From the NCBI GenBank assembly GCA_014879575.1, contig JACSRU010000121.1, positions 1 to 54,315 of the forward strand: a stretch of DNA of 54,315 nucleotides. Direction: 5' to 3'. Positions 27,160 to 35,573 of the stretch are shown here, in pieces (position 1 is the stretch's first letter; every line of letters starts with the position of its first letter). The notes beneath the pieces were generated by a model. That model did no database searches. It had not been told where the DNA came from and saw nothing but the letters and a program-made list of their open reading frames with translations. Source of the DNA: Chthoniobacterales bacterium. Its GTDB lineage: Bacteria; Verrucomicrobiota; Verrucomicrobiia; Chthoniobacterales; Terrimicrobiaceae. The translations under genes and the position numbers were made by a program.

Positions 27160-27560
27160 CGGGAATTTTCCACGGTGCCCACCACTGTGGGATAACCGAG
27201 CTCGAGCGCGACCGTCATCACTCGTGCGATCAATTCAAAGGGGGCGAGACGATCCGCCTTGATCACGATGGTTCGCGTTCTTCCCTGTTGGGATTCCAGG
27301 CGGCTCCGGAGGGTTTCGAACGAGACCTGTTGGTTTTCAAAATACACGGCCGCCGCCGGGGCGGCCGTGACACTGACAACCTGGGGATCCCGCTGGGGAG
27401 CAAGAAGGAAAGGGGAATCAGGAACCGACACCGCCACTCCGGGCTGCAGAAGAAAGGATGTGCTGAGAATCAGGAAAAATACCAGAATCAGCACCACATC
27501 CAGGGCGGGCGCAATAAAGATGAGCGCCGGATGTGGCCAGGCTGTGCGGACAAGCTTCAC
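27156..27560 (-). CDS. exbD: ExbD/TolR-type biopolymer transport protein
   Basis: A 134-residue bitopic inner-membrane protein. The N-terminal segment (PALIFIAPALDVVLILVFFLI, about 11-32; Asp21 in APALDVVLIL) carries the membrane Asp that binds protons in ExbD/TolR. The periplasmic part contains IVIKADRLAPFELIARVM, which matches the family core. It overlaps exbB by 4 nt and the TonB-like gene by 4 nt. It could serve Ton or Tol function; the following TonB-like gene favours Ton. Confidence 0.88.
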   Translation of the reverse strand: MKLVRTAWPHPALIFIAPALDVVLILVFFLILSTSFLLQPGVAVSVPDSPFLLAPQRDPQVVSVTAAPAAAVYFENQQVSFETLRSRLESQQGRTRTIVIKADRLAPFELIARVMTVALELGYPTVVGTVENSR

Positions 27561-28183
27561 AGGGCGGTCGGTGGCTTTCTGGACGTGGTGATGACCTCGA
27601 TCGTTTCGATCGCGGCGCGTTCGATGTCGTGCAGCACGGCACTCACCCGGGCGGAGATGTAGCTGTGGGCAACGAATGCCGGAATCGCCACCGCAAGGGC
27701 GGCGGCCGAGGTCAACAGGCTTTCATGAACGCCCCCGGCAATCTCTGCGGCGGTGGCATATCCGCCATGAGCGGTGATTTGCTGGAAAGCATCCTGAAGA
27801 CCGAGAATGGTCCCAAGCAATCCGATGAGAGGCGTGGCGTAGGCGATTGTTCCAAGGAGGGCCAGGCTGCGCTCGAGGCGGGGGACTTCGAGCTGACCGG
27901 CTTCCTGCGCGATTTCGCGAAGCTCCGATCGCGGGGCATCGTGCTTCAAAATCACGGCATGGAGTACCCTCGGAACCGGACCGGGCGAACCGGCGCATTC
28001 CTGCAACGCCTCGGCAAAGTTGCCACGACGGAGCAGATTCGTGAGCCCCCGAAGAAAATCCCCCGTATGGATCGAGGCGCGGTGAAGCGCAAACAGACGA
28101 TCCAAAAAAATGCCGAGAGCACCGACGCTACAGAGGAGGATGATCCAGGTAAGCGGACCGCCTTTTTGCAGAAGTTCCAACAT
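27557..28183 (-). CDS. exbB: ExbB/TolQ/MotA-type proton channel protein
   Basis: A 208-residue inner-membrane protein with three hydrophobic segments (about 9-29, 115-137 and 152-176). The family signature is visible in LLGTIAYATPLIGLLGTILGL and in the HESLLTSAAALAVAIPA segment. ExbB pentamers hold the ExbD helices and drive TonB. A ribosome binding site (AGAGG) precedes the ATG at 28183. A GH1 lipoprotein gene ends 59 bp upstream on the same strand. Confidence 0.92.
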   Translation of the reverse strand: MLELLQKGGPLTWIILLCSVGALGIFLDRLFALHRASIHTGDFLRGLTNLLRRGNFAEALQECAGSPGPVPRVLHAVILKHDAPRSELREIAQEAGQLEVPRLERSLALLGTIAYATPLIGLLGTILGLQDAFQQITAHGGYATAAEIAGGVHESLLTSAAALAVAIPAFVAHSYISARVSAVLHDIERAAIETIEVITTSRKPPTAL

Positions 28184-28242
28184 GTTGCCAGCCTCTTACC
28201 ATCCCTCCGCGATTTGGGCGAGTCCGGATTTCCCTGGGAACA

Positions 28243-29610
28243 TCACCTCTCGACAAAGCCGGGCGGCATCTCGGGGGCGGTCGAAACATCATCCAGCAAA
28301 TTCGAGTCCTGCGAGCTGTCAATGAGGCCCCGATAAAAGAGGGCGGAGGGTCGCAGGAGACGCTTCCCGCTGGCGCGATCAAATTTTGCCATGCCGAAGG
28401 GCGCCTTGTATCCGTGGTGCCATTCGTAATTGTCCACAAGCGTCCAGACGAAGTATCCCCGGACGTCCGCCCCATCATGGAGTGCCTCCTTGACTTCGAG
28501 GATGTGGTTGAAGAGATAGCGCACCCGCTTGACGTCTTTGGCCGTGGCAATCCCATTTTCCGTTACCACAATCGGCTTGTGATAGCGCTTCTGCACTCTC
28601 TGGATTTGCTTGTAGAGGGAACGGGGCTGGATAATCCAACCCAGAAGGCTGTAGTTGCGCCCCCGACGGGCTTTTAGTGCCAGGAGGGCGGTGAAATCCG
28701 GATACTCGGTGTAGTAATAGTTAAACCCGATCAGATCGCAAACATCGAAAGTCCTGTCGAGATGGGTGAAATTGATCCGCTGCATGAGGTTGTAGTAAGC
28801 CCCGGTGGGATCGAACAATCCGTGCTCCCAATACGGCATGGCGGCAATGCTGAGAATGAGGGCATCCTTCCGTTTGGCCCGGATGATTTCCGCCGCTTTT
28901 CGGAACCCCCAGACACTTTCCTCAAGTGCCGCCGCGTGCGTGCCAAAACTGAAAAAATAGCCCGGCGGCCAAGTGGCGCTGATATAGCCGAGCGCAAGAT
29001 CCCCGTTGGGCTCGTTCTGCGGCGCAAAGGTTCTGACATACGGAGACATGGCGGCGACCACCTTCCCGACATAGGCGGGCCATCGTTCGCGGTAGAGGGG
29101 GTGCAGCCAGCGCGAATTCCGTCCCTTGGCAACCAGCCAGGAAGGAAACGTGAAGTGCCAGAGCGTGACAATCGGCTCGATGCCGGCCGCCTTGAGCTTG
29201 CGCGCCATCTCGACATACCTCCGGAGCGCGGCCTCGTTGTAGCGGCCCGGCTCGGGTTCGATCCTGGCCCACTCGATGCCGAACCGGTAATGGTTGACCC
29301 CGATTTTTTTCAGTGCCTCCAGATCCCGGTCAAAATGCGACCAGCTAAAAACCGCGTTGTCGCCCTTCGGAGGCACGCGGCCTGCCTCGGCAAACAAGTC
29401 CCAATCCGTCCGAAAGTCATTCGGCGATCCGGACTTTTCCCCGCGATCCTCATTCTGAAAGGAACTCGAGGCCACCCCCCACCAGAAGGGACCAGTGTCA
29501 ACCTTTGGCAGGGGCTTCGTCCGGTCAACCCTTGGAGCCGGTGGCGGCGTCACGCATCCGCTCAACGCACAAGTGATCGCGAACATGAGAAATGGAGGGA
29601 GACTTCTCAT
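28243..29610 (-). CDS. glycoside hydrolase family 1 lipoprotein (beta-glycosidase)
   Basis: A 455-residue GH1 retaining beta-glycosidase. The N-terminus MRSLPPFLMFAITCALSGC is a lipoprotein signal with lipobox LSGC (Cys19), so the enzyme is probably fixed to a membrane facing the periplasm or the outside, unusual for GH1 proteins, which are mostly cytoplasmic. Acid/base Glu200 lies in APQNEPNGD and the nucleophile Glu351 in VVTENGIA. YRFGIEWARIEP and YFVWTLVDNYEW are also typical. The natural sugar substrate is not evident. It precedes exbB on the same strand and may be co-transcribed. Confidence 0.9.
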   Translation of the reverse strand: MRSLPPFLMFAITCALSGCVTPPPAPRVDRTKPLPKVDTGPFWWGVASSSFQNEDRGEKSGSPNDFRTDWDLFAEAGRVPPKGDNAVFSWSHFDRDLEALKKIGVNHYRFGIEWARIEPEPGRYNEAALRRYVEMARKLKAAGIEPIVTLWHFTFPSWLVAKGRNSRWLHPLYRERWPAYVGKVVAAMSPYVRTFAPQNEPNGDLALGYISATWPPGYFFSFGTHAAALEESVWGFRKAAEIIRAKRKDALILSIAAMPYWEHGLFDPTGAYYNLMQRINFTHLDRTFDVCDLIGFNYYYTEYPDFTALLALKARRGRNYSLLGWIIQPRSLYKQIQRVQKRYHKPIVVTENGIATAKDVKRVRYLFNHILEVKEALHDGADVRGYFVWTLVDNYEWHHGYKAPFGMAKFDRASGKRLLRPSALFYRGLIDSSQDSNLLDDVSTAPEMPPGFVER

Positions 29611-29731
29611 CTTTCACCGCCTTCTCGCAGGAAGTTCTCCGGGAGGCGAGGCAAAAAACCAAAAAAATCTGGTGACACCGATCAAAAATATTGGCGGAAA
29701 ATCCGAAAAATGTCTTATTCTCTTCCCTGAC

Positions 29732-30397
29732 ATGCAACTCGCCGTGTCCAGTCGTTCCGCCCTCCCCCGCTACCAATCCGGTGATATCCGGTATGTGGTG
29801 AGCCTTCCGGATCCCGGCACCGAGGACGATCCCCTCCCCCTGCCCACCCACGCGAAAAAACTCCTTCAGCTCCGCTTCCACGATGTGGATGACATCGAGA
29901 TGCTGGCTCCACAATTTCGTAAGTGCCGCGCTCCGCAGAAGGAGCATGTCGAAGCCATCATCAAATTCTTTACGGAAATCAACCAGGCGGAGGCCAACGG
30001 CCAGGACCAATTTGCCATTCTCGTCCATTGTGAGTCCGGTCTCAGCCGCTCGGCCGCCTCGGCGATTATCGGGCTGACCTGTCTGGGCTATGACGCCAAA
30101 ACCGCGTTTGATATCGTCTGCGAGGCCAATCCCCACAGTCTGCCCAACCGCCGCATGCTCCGGATTGCGGACTCGATTTTTCAAAACACACACCTTTGCC
30201 AGATTGCCGAGGACCATCGGGCCGCGCTCTTCGACTATGCCGGCTACGAGGATCCCGTGAAAAAACTCGACCGGGATTACCGGGCCAGCCTCCGCTTCAA
30301 AATCGATCAGATGATCAAAAAGACGGCCAAGTTTTTCTCCCGGCTTCGTGGCTCTTCCGGCAGCGCGGCCCGGAAACTTCCGTCACACGCACATTAA
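29732..30397 (+). CDS. dual-specificity-type protein phosphatase
   Basis: A 221-residue cytoplasmic protein with the cysteine phosphatase loop HCESGLSRS: Cys100 is the nucleophile and Arg106 binds phosphate. A likely general acid lies in FHDVDDIEM (51-54). The C-terminal 75 residues are basic and of unknown role. Similar bacterial proteins are annotated as tyrosine or dual-specificity phosphatases; the substrate is unknown. The ATG at 29732 is chosen because the family-like sequence starts there. It is divergent from the GH1 gene and converges with an Hpt gene. Confidence 0.8.
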   Translation: MQLAVSSRSALPRYQSGDIRYVVSLPDPGTEDDPLPLPTHAKKLLQLRFHDVDDIEMLAPQFRKCRAPQKEHVEAIIKFFTEINQAEANGQDQFAILVHCESGLSRSAASAIIGLTCLGYDAKTAFDIVCEANPHSLPNRRMLRIADSIFQNTHLCQIAEDHRAALFDYAGYEDPVKKLDRDYRASLRFKIDQMIKKTAKFFSRLRGSSGSAARKLPSHAH

Positions 30398-30412
30398 GGA
30401 GCCGCCCGCCGG

Positions 30413-30766
30413 TCAGATCCCGCGCTTTTCCCGGACCTCAGCCTGCGACCTTTCGAAATTCTCCCGAGCTTCCCGCAACCAGATCGGCCCGCCGTCCAGA
30501 ATCTCGTTTTCCTTGATCTGATGTTCCAACCTGGCCATGGGGGCACTGACTCCGAGGAAGCCAAAATTGGCGGCACTGCCTTTGATTTTGTGCGCCGCAT
30601 CCTTTGCCCCATGGAGATCCCCCGCAGCGAGATGGTTTTCCAGCCTCGTAAAAAGTCCGGGCGTTTGTTCGAGGAACTCCCGATAGATTTCCACAAAATC
30701 CGGCGTGTAGCCATCGGCCATCATGTCCAGTTGTTCCCAGTCGATGAGTTCGTTTTCCGTGCTCAT
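30413..30766 (-). CDS. Hpt (histidine phosphotransfer) domain protein
   Basis: A 117-residue stand-alone Hpt domain, a four-helix bundle that relays phosphate between receiver domains. The motif AAHKIKGSAANFGF carries the phospho-accepting His59. The ATG at 30766 gives a compact domain; the frame stays open to 30895 but the added residues are not Hpt-like. No sensor kinase or response regulator gene is nearby, so it is an orphan here. It converges with the phosphatase gene 15 bp away. Confidence 0.88.
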   Translation of the reverse strand: MSTENELIDWEQLDMMADGYTPDFVEIYREFLEQTPGLFTRLENHLAAGDLHGAKDAAHKIKGSAANFGFLGVSAPMARLEHQIKENEILDGGPIWLREARENFERSQAEVREKRGI

Positions 30767-30873
30767 GGATCCGCACAGTTCTATCCCTTTGCGCCGGGAG
30801 ATCAAAGCGTTCTTTTCACGCAAATTTCCTGCGGTCGCAAAATTTTGCGGCAACCATTCCTTGGGCTCGGGGT

Positions 30874-32253
30874 TTGATTGTTGTGCTTGAACCACTGGAC
30901 AAACCCGGATGGACGCCTGGTGCGGCGGCCCATTTGTTGTGTCGCGCCGGCTTTGGAGGGACGCCTGCGGAAGTTCGGGCCCTCCATGCGCGGGGGCTTA
31001 ACGAGGCCGTTGATTCCCTGTTGGATGCCCCGGAGGACTCGGATCTTTTTCCCGCACCGTCCGCCTCAACACCGGAAGACCTGACCCAGCGGCGCGAGAG
31101 TCTCAAGGGAAAGACCGAGGAACAAAAACGGGAAATCCAATCCCTGATCCGCAGGGAAGATCAGAGTCGGATGTCCGAACTCCGCGCCTGGTGGCTGAAC
31201 CGGATGCGGTGGAGTCCCTCCCCGGCCCGCGAGAAAGCCGTCCTCTTCTGGCACGGACACTGGGCGACCAGCGTGGAGAAAGTTCGCTCGCCGTTTGCCA
31301 TGTGGCAGCAGAACGAGACACTCCGCGCGCATTCCCTTGGCGATTTTGAAGGCCTGGCACAGGAAGTCAGCCAGGATCCGGCAATGGTGCGTTATTTGGA
31401 CCTCGAACAGAGCAAGCGGGATCTGCCCAACGAGAATTTTGCGCGCGAACTCATGGAACTCTTCACCCTGGGAGAAGGACACTATGGGGAGGAGGACATC
31501 CAGGAAGCCGCCCGCGCCTTCACAGGATACCGCATCAACCCGAAAAACCAGCAGTTCCTCTTCGTCGAACGACAACACGACAACGGCGTAAAATCGTTCT
31601 TTGGCTTCGAGGGTCGGTTTTCCGGCGAGGATATCGTCGGCTTTCTTGTGGCAGATCCGCAGTGCGCACGATTTCTCGCCCGGAAGCTCTGGACATTCTA
31701 CGCGGCGGAGAATCCTCCTTCGAAACTTGTGGAGGCACTGGCGCAATCCTACCGGCAGAGCCAAATGGACCTGCGCAAATTTTTGGGAACACTTTTCCGG
31801 AGTCGCGAATTTTACAGCCCCGATGTCGTGCGCAAGCAGATCAAGAGTCCGGTTCAGTGGCTTGTGCAGGCCTGCAGGGAACTCTCCCTTCCCCTGCCCC
31901 AAGACTCCTCCGGGATCCTCCGCCAACTCGGTCAGACACTCTTTGCGCCTCCGAATGTGAAGGGGTGGGACGGCGGACGTTCGTGGATCAGTTCCGCCAC
32001 ACTGCTCCTGCGATATAATATCGCGGGAAACCTGGTTCGGTCGAGCGCACTGGATCCCGATGCCATTCTCCCGCCGACCCTCTCTCCGGAAGCCGCCTGC
32101 CAATCGCTCGGAGAGCGACTCTTTCACTTCACCATGACAGACGGCCTGCGAAACCAATTCCTTGCCTTTCTGAACGAGCATCCTGCGGATAAAAAGTTCC
32201 GCCGGGATCTGATCCACCTGATGATGAGCACCCCAGACTACCAGATCACATGA
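30874..32253 (+). CDS. DUF1800 family protein
   Basis: A protein of about 459 residues of the DUF1800 family, found with DUF1501 in Planctomycetota, Verrucomicrobiota and others. Recognisable parts are HLLCRAGFGGTPAEV near the N-terminus, VLFWHGHWATS, NENFARELMELFTLGEGHYGEEDI (given by its ends NENFARELMEL and HYGEEDI), AARAFTGYRI and PPNVKGWDGGRSWI. Function is unknown. No signal peptide is evident. The start is uncertain: TTG at 30874 or GTG at 30883; no ATG lies in the right place. Its stop overlaps the DUF1501 gene by 4 nt. Confidence 0.85.
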   Translation: MIVVLEPLDKPGWTPGAAAHLLCRAGFGGTPAEVRALHARGLNEAVDSLLDAPEDSDLFPAPSASTPEDLTQRRESLKGKTEEQKREIQSLIRREDQSRMSELRAWWLNRMRWSPSPAREKAVLFWHGHWATSVEKVRSPFAMWQQNETLRAHSLGDFEGLAQEVSQDPAMVRYLDLEQSKRDLPNENFARELMELFTLGEGHYGEEDIQEAARAFTGYRINPKNQQFLFVERQHDNGVKSFFGFEGRFSGEDIVGFLVADPQCARFLARKLWTFYAAENPPSKLVEALAQSYRQSQMDLRKFLGTLFRSREFYSPDVVRKQIKSPVQWLVQACRELSLPLPQDSSGILRQLGQTLFAPPNVKGWDGGRSWISSATLLLRYNIAGNLVRSSALDPDAILPPTLSPEAACQSLGERLFHFTMTDGLRNQFLAFLNEHPADKKFRRDLIHLMMSTPDYQIT

Positions 32254-33542
32254 ACAAGACGCTTCACACACGCAGACAGTTCCTCCGCACCTCGCTTCTC
32301 GGCGGGGCGGTCGCCTGGTCGGTTCCGGTTTTTCTGGAACGAACATTTTTTACCCTCGATGCGCTCGCTGCGGACTCCATGGCTCCAACAGGAAAAGACG
32401 AACCCATCTTGGTGATCCTCCAATTGGCGGGAGGGAATGACGGTCTCAACACCCTGGTGCCGTTCGCCGACGACGCCTATCACCGGACCCGACCGGGAAT
32501 CGCCATAAAAAATCCGCTGAAACTCAATGAGGCCGTCGGCCTCCACCCGCGACTCACCGGACTCCGGCAACTTTACGACGACGGACATCTGGGAATCGTG
32601 CAGGGAGTCGGCTATCCCAACCCCAACCGCTCCCACTTCCGCTCGACGGAAATCTGGCAGACGGCAAGCGATGCGCAAAAGGCCGAGGCGCACGGATGGA
32701 TCGGCCGTTATTTTGATGCGTGCTGCAAGGGGGCCGATCCCAGCGTGGGCGTCAGCATCGGCGCCCAGACCCCCCAGGCGTTCGCTGCGGCGGAACCCAA
32801 GGGAATCTCCTTTTCGAACCCCGAGCAATTCCGCTTCGCAAGCGAGAAGACCTCGGACCCCGCTGCGGCGGAGGAATTCTACCGCAATACCACCGAGCAG
32901 GCATCGGACGCGAATGCGGGAGCCAGCATCGGCATGCTGCAAGGTCCCGGGGGTGGAACGGGGGATACGATGGATTTTCTCCGGCGGACCGCGCTCGATG
33001 CCCAGATGAGTTCGGACAAGGTTCTTGAAATCACGAGAAAATCCAAGGCCTCGGTTTCCTACCCGCCGGGCAACCTCGCGAATTCGCTGAATCTCGTGGC
33101 CCGTCTGATCGGTGGCGGTCTGCCAACCCGGGTTTACTACGTCGGCCACGGCGGCTATGACACGCATACCAACCAGGCGGGTTCCCACGATCGCCTGATG
33201 GGGGAATTGGATGCCGCGCTCGCCGCCTTCACGTCCGACCTCAAGAGTCAGGGAAATTTCCACAGGGTCGCACTGATGACCTTCAGCGAGTTTGGCCGAA
33301 GGGTGGCGGAAAATGGCAGCGGGGGCACCGACCATGGAGCCGCTGCGCCACTTTTTGTGATGGGGGGAGCCGTCAAACCCGGACTGTATGGCACGGCTCC
33401 CAGTCTGACGAATCTGCACGATGGCGACCTCGTCCACAATGTGGACTTCCGCAGCGTTTACGCCACAGTCCTCAAGAATTGGCTGAAAGTGCCGGTGGAA
33501 CCCATCCTGCACCGTGCGTTTCCGACAATCGGATTTATTTGA
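32250..33542 (+). CDS. DUF1501 family protein with Tat-type signal
   Basis: A 430-residue DUF1501 protein, a family related to sulfatase/alkaline phosphatase folds. The N-terminus MNKTLHTRRQFLRTSLLGG carries a twin-arginine motif (RRQFL, 8-12), so export in folded form is likely. LVILQLAGGNDGLNTLVPF, HFRSTEIWQTA, YVGHGGYDTHTNQ and TFSEFGRRVAENGSGGTDHG are family landmarks; the His/Asp-rich ones suggest a metal site. It is coupled to DUF1800 by an ATGA overlap. The pair is thought to act together, but no function is established. Confidence 0.87.
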   Translation: MNKTLHTRRQFLRTSLLGGAVAWSVPVFLERTFFTLDALAADSMAPTGKDEPILVILQLAGGNDGLNTLVPFADDAYHRTRPGIAIKNPLKLNEAVGLHPRLTGLRQLYDDGHLGIVQGVGYPNPNRSHFRSTEIWQTASDAQKAEAHGWIGRYFDACCKGADPSVGVSIGAQTPQAFAAAEPKGISFSNPEQFRFASEKTSDPAAAEEFYRNTTEQASDANAGASIGMLQGPGGGTGDTMDFLRRTALDAQMSSDKVLEITRKSKASVSYPPGNLANSLNLVARLIGGGLPTRVYYVGHGGYDTHTNQAGSHDRLMGELDAALAAFTSDLKSQGNFHRVALMTFSEFGRRVAENGSGGTDHGAAAPLFVMGGAVKPGLYGTAPSLTNLHDGDLVHNVDFRSVYATVLKNWLKVPVEPILHRAFPTIGFI

Positions 33543-33562
33543 AAGCGAGCCCGTCGGAAATT

Positions 33563-33705
33563 CTCAGAACCTGGAAAAAAAGTGGTGGGCGGCAAGGCGC
33601 GGTGAGGGAGCCGATCCCCTGGGTTACGTGACTGGAGCCCAACGCGGCTGGACGCCGTTTTTCCGCCGCAAGCTGGCGGCTGGCACTTTTTTCACAGGTT
33701 CTCAG
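33563..33705. repeat. long imperfect inverted repeat between convergent genes
   Basis: The left arm (33563-33583) and right arm (33685-33705) pair at 18 of 21 positions, including a 7-A run against a 6-T run. The interior holds further hairpins: TGGGTT/AGCCCA near 33628-33649 and CCGCC/GGCGG near 33664-33679. It lies between the DUF1501 gene and pdxH, and its right arm covers the pdxH stop codon. It may be a bidirectional terminator or a small non-autonomous palindromic element. No flanking target duplication was identified. Confidence 0.5.
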
Positions 33706-34349
33706 GGTGCCAGCCGGGAAATCTTCCAGCCACTCCCATCTCTCTCATACAAAAACCGGTCGTGCAGCCGGTCGTGTCCGCCCTGCCAGAATTCCACACT
33801 CTCCGGAACCACCCGATACCCCCCCCACCCCTCCGGCATGGGGACTTCTCCGTCGGAGAACTTCCGTTTCAACTCCTCGTATTTTGCGAGAAGGATCTGG
33901 CGCGAGGAAATGACCGCGCTTTGATCCGACACCCAGGCTCCGAGTCTGCTGCCAAAGGGACGGCTTATGAAATAGGCCAACGACTCCGCGAGGGAAACTT
34001 TCTCGACAATCCCGGCGACTTCCACCTGCCGGGCCAGTGCCACCCAGGGGAAAAGCAGGGAGGCCCGGGGGTTTTCCGCAATGTGTCGGGCCTTCCGACT
34101 CCCGTAGTTTGTGAAAAACACAAATCCCCGCTCGTCATAGGCCTTCAAAAGAACCGTGCGGCAGGCAACCTTTCCGGAACGGTCAGCCGTCCCGAGCGTC
34201 AGGGCATTCGGTTCGGGGATTCCCGCAGTGCGCGCCTCCTCAAACCAGAGGCGGAATTGCTTCACCGGATCGGGATCGAGTTGCGCCTCCACCAATGGCT
34301 CGCGGTTATAATCGCAACGCAGGTGGTCAATGGGAAGGTTTTCTGACAT
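33702..34349 (-). CDS. pdxH: pyridoxamine/pyridoxine 5'-phosphate oxidase
   Basis: FMN enzyme that makes pyridoxal 5'-phosphate, 215 residues, the usual length. It shows RTVLLKAYDERGFVFFTNYGSRKA (ends RTVLLK and FFTNYGSRKA), ENPRASLLFPW, RQVEVAGIVEKV, ISRPFGSRLGAWVSDQS, and the C-terminal WGGYRVVPESVEFWQGG and RLHDRFLYER. The start is supported by an upstream GGAG. It stands alone on the minus strand, downstream of the nagA-like gene. Confidence 0.96.
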   Translation of the reverse strand: MSENLPIDHLRCDYNREPLVEAQLDPDPVKQFRLWFEEARTAGIPEPNALTLGTADRSGKVACRTVLLKAYDERGFVFFTNYGSRKARHIAENPRASLLFPWVALARQVEVAGIVEKVSLAESLAYFISRPFGSRLGAWVSDQSAVISSRQILLAKYEELKRKFSDGEVPMPEGWGGYRVVPESVEFWQGGHDRLHDRFLYERDGSGWKISRLAP

Positions 34350-34376
34350 GGCAAAAAAAGTCTCCGTCGCAAACGC

Positions 34377-35330
34377 TCACCCAGGTTGACCCTCTCCACC
34401 GGACGGAAGGGTGGGAAGGGTGATCCCGAAGCACCCGGCCACGGCCGTGGAGAAAAGGCGGCGGGCTTCCTGCGGCCCAATCCCAAGCCATTGCGCGATA
34501 TTGCGCACCCCGTCGTCGGGGGTGAGTGCCGACCCCGAAAAGGTCAGCTCTCCGGGAAGCCGGACAATCCGGTCCTCCCCCACATCCATCTCCCGACGCC
34601 CCAACTTGTAGCGTCCTGCGGGCGCACCGGCCGCAGACATGCAGTCCGTCGTGAATAACCTTTGGCCCTCGGGTTTGGCCCGGAAGTAGTTCTTCAGCAC
34701 ACCGGGAGGAAGATGAATCCCATCCGGGATAAAAAATGCGATCAGGTTGTCCCGGGCGAGAAGCCTTTGCACCACGTTGTTATGCCGGTGCATTTCCCCG
34801 GGAACCCCGTTTCCCAGATGCGTGCAGAATTTTGCCCCGGCGCCGATGGCGGCATCAATCTCCGCATCCGTGGCATTCGTATGCCCGAGCGAAACGGCAC
34901 AGCCGGATTCCACAATCCGCTTGATGACCGGAATGGCGCCGGGAAGCTCGGGCGCAAGGGTCACCAGACGAATGTGTCCTCCTGCGGCGGCCTGCAGGCG
35001 CTCATAGTCAGACCACGAGGGATTTCCCATCAGGGCGGGATCATGCGCCCCGCAGTATCCCTTCTCCGGGGAAATCCACGGCCCCTCCAAATGGTATCCG
35101 CAAATCGCATCGGCCACCCACCGATCGGCAGCCCGGATTCTTTCCATGTTCCGAAATTTCCCTTCCAGTGCCTCCACCCCATCGGTGACCAGCGTAAGAA
35201 AAATTCGGTGCGTCTCGTGCCTTTCCAGGGCGGCGACCGCCCGACGCATTTCCTCCACCGTCAAATCCTCCTGCTGGAAATCCACACCGGCAAAGCCGTT
35301 CATCTGGATGTCAAAAAGACTCTTACTCAT
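34377..35330 (-). CDS. NagA-like N-acetylglucosamine-6-phosphate deacetylase, catalytic core only
   Basis: A 317-residue amidohydrolase. Its core matches NagA: the start DIQMNGFAGVDF, metal Glu in YHLEGPWISP, metal His in SLGHTNAT and CTHLGNGVPGEM, substrate His in FIPDGIHLPPG and catalytic Asp in FTTDCMSAAGAPAG. NagA is usually about 380 residues; this one lacks both the N-terminal ~55 and C-terminal ~40 residues that build the small beta-sandwich domain. A strong GGAAGG precedes the ATG at 35330. Metabolism of GlcNAc-6-phosphate, for example from wall recycling, is likely, but the trimming leaves the substrate less certain. Confidence 0.85.
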   Translation of the reverse strand: MSKSLFDIQMNGFAGVDFQQEDLTVEEMRRAVAALERHETHRIFLTLVTDGVEALEGKFRNMERIRAADRWVADAICGYHLEGPWISPEKGYCGAHDPALMGNPSWSDYERLQAAAGGHIRLVTLAPELPGAIPVIKRIVESGCAVSLGHTNATDAEIDAAIGAGAKFCTHLGNGVPGEMHRHNNVVQRLLARDNLIAFFIPDGIHLPPGVLKNYFRAKPEGQRLFTTDCMSAAGAPAGRYKLGRREMDVGEDRIVRLPGELTFSGSALTPDDGVRNIAQWLGIGPQEARRLFSTAVAGCFGITLPTLPSGGEGQPG

Positions 35331-35573
35331 TGTCCCTTCCTTCCCGCAAAGGCCACCGCGCACCGGCGCATGGCAATCTTGCGGATGATTTTCATGGTTG
35401 CGTTATTCTCTGGAAACGGACTCTCCCGCGTTCTGTCGCGCATCCGTCCCGCACCAATCAATCCGGCTTCCCGCTGCCTTCGTCAATCCGGATATGCCCC
35501 TCCGAGGAGCTTTTTCGCCAAAAAATCGCAGCCCAGGTTTGATCTGTGGGGCAATGTTTGATTTTCTCGCCGG

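Noticed and set aside
31066-33512. Two long minus-strand frames opposite the DUF1800 and DUF1501 genes
   Set aside because: Typical shadows of high-G+C coding sequence; no family motifs or start signals.
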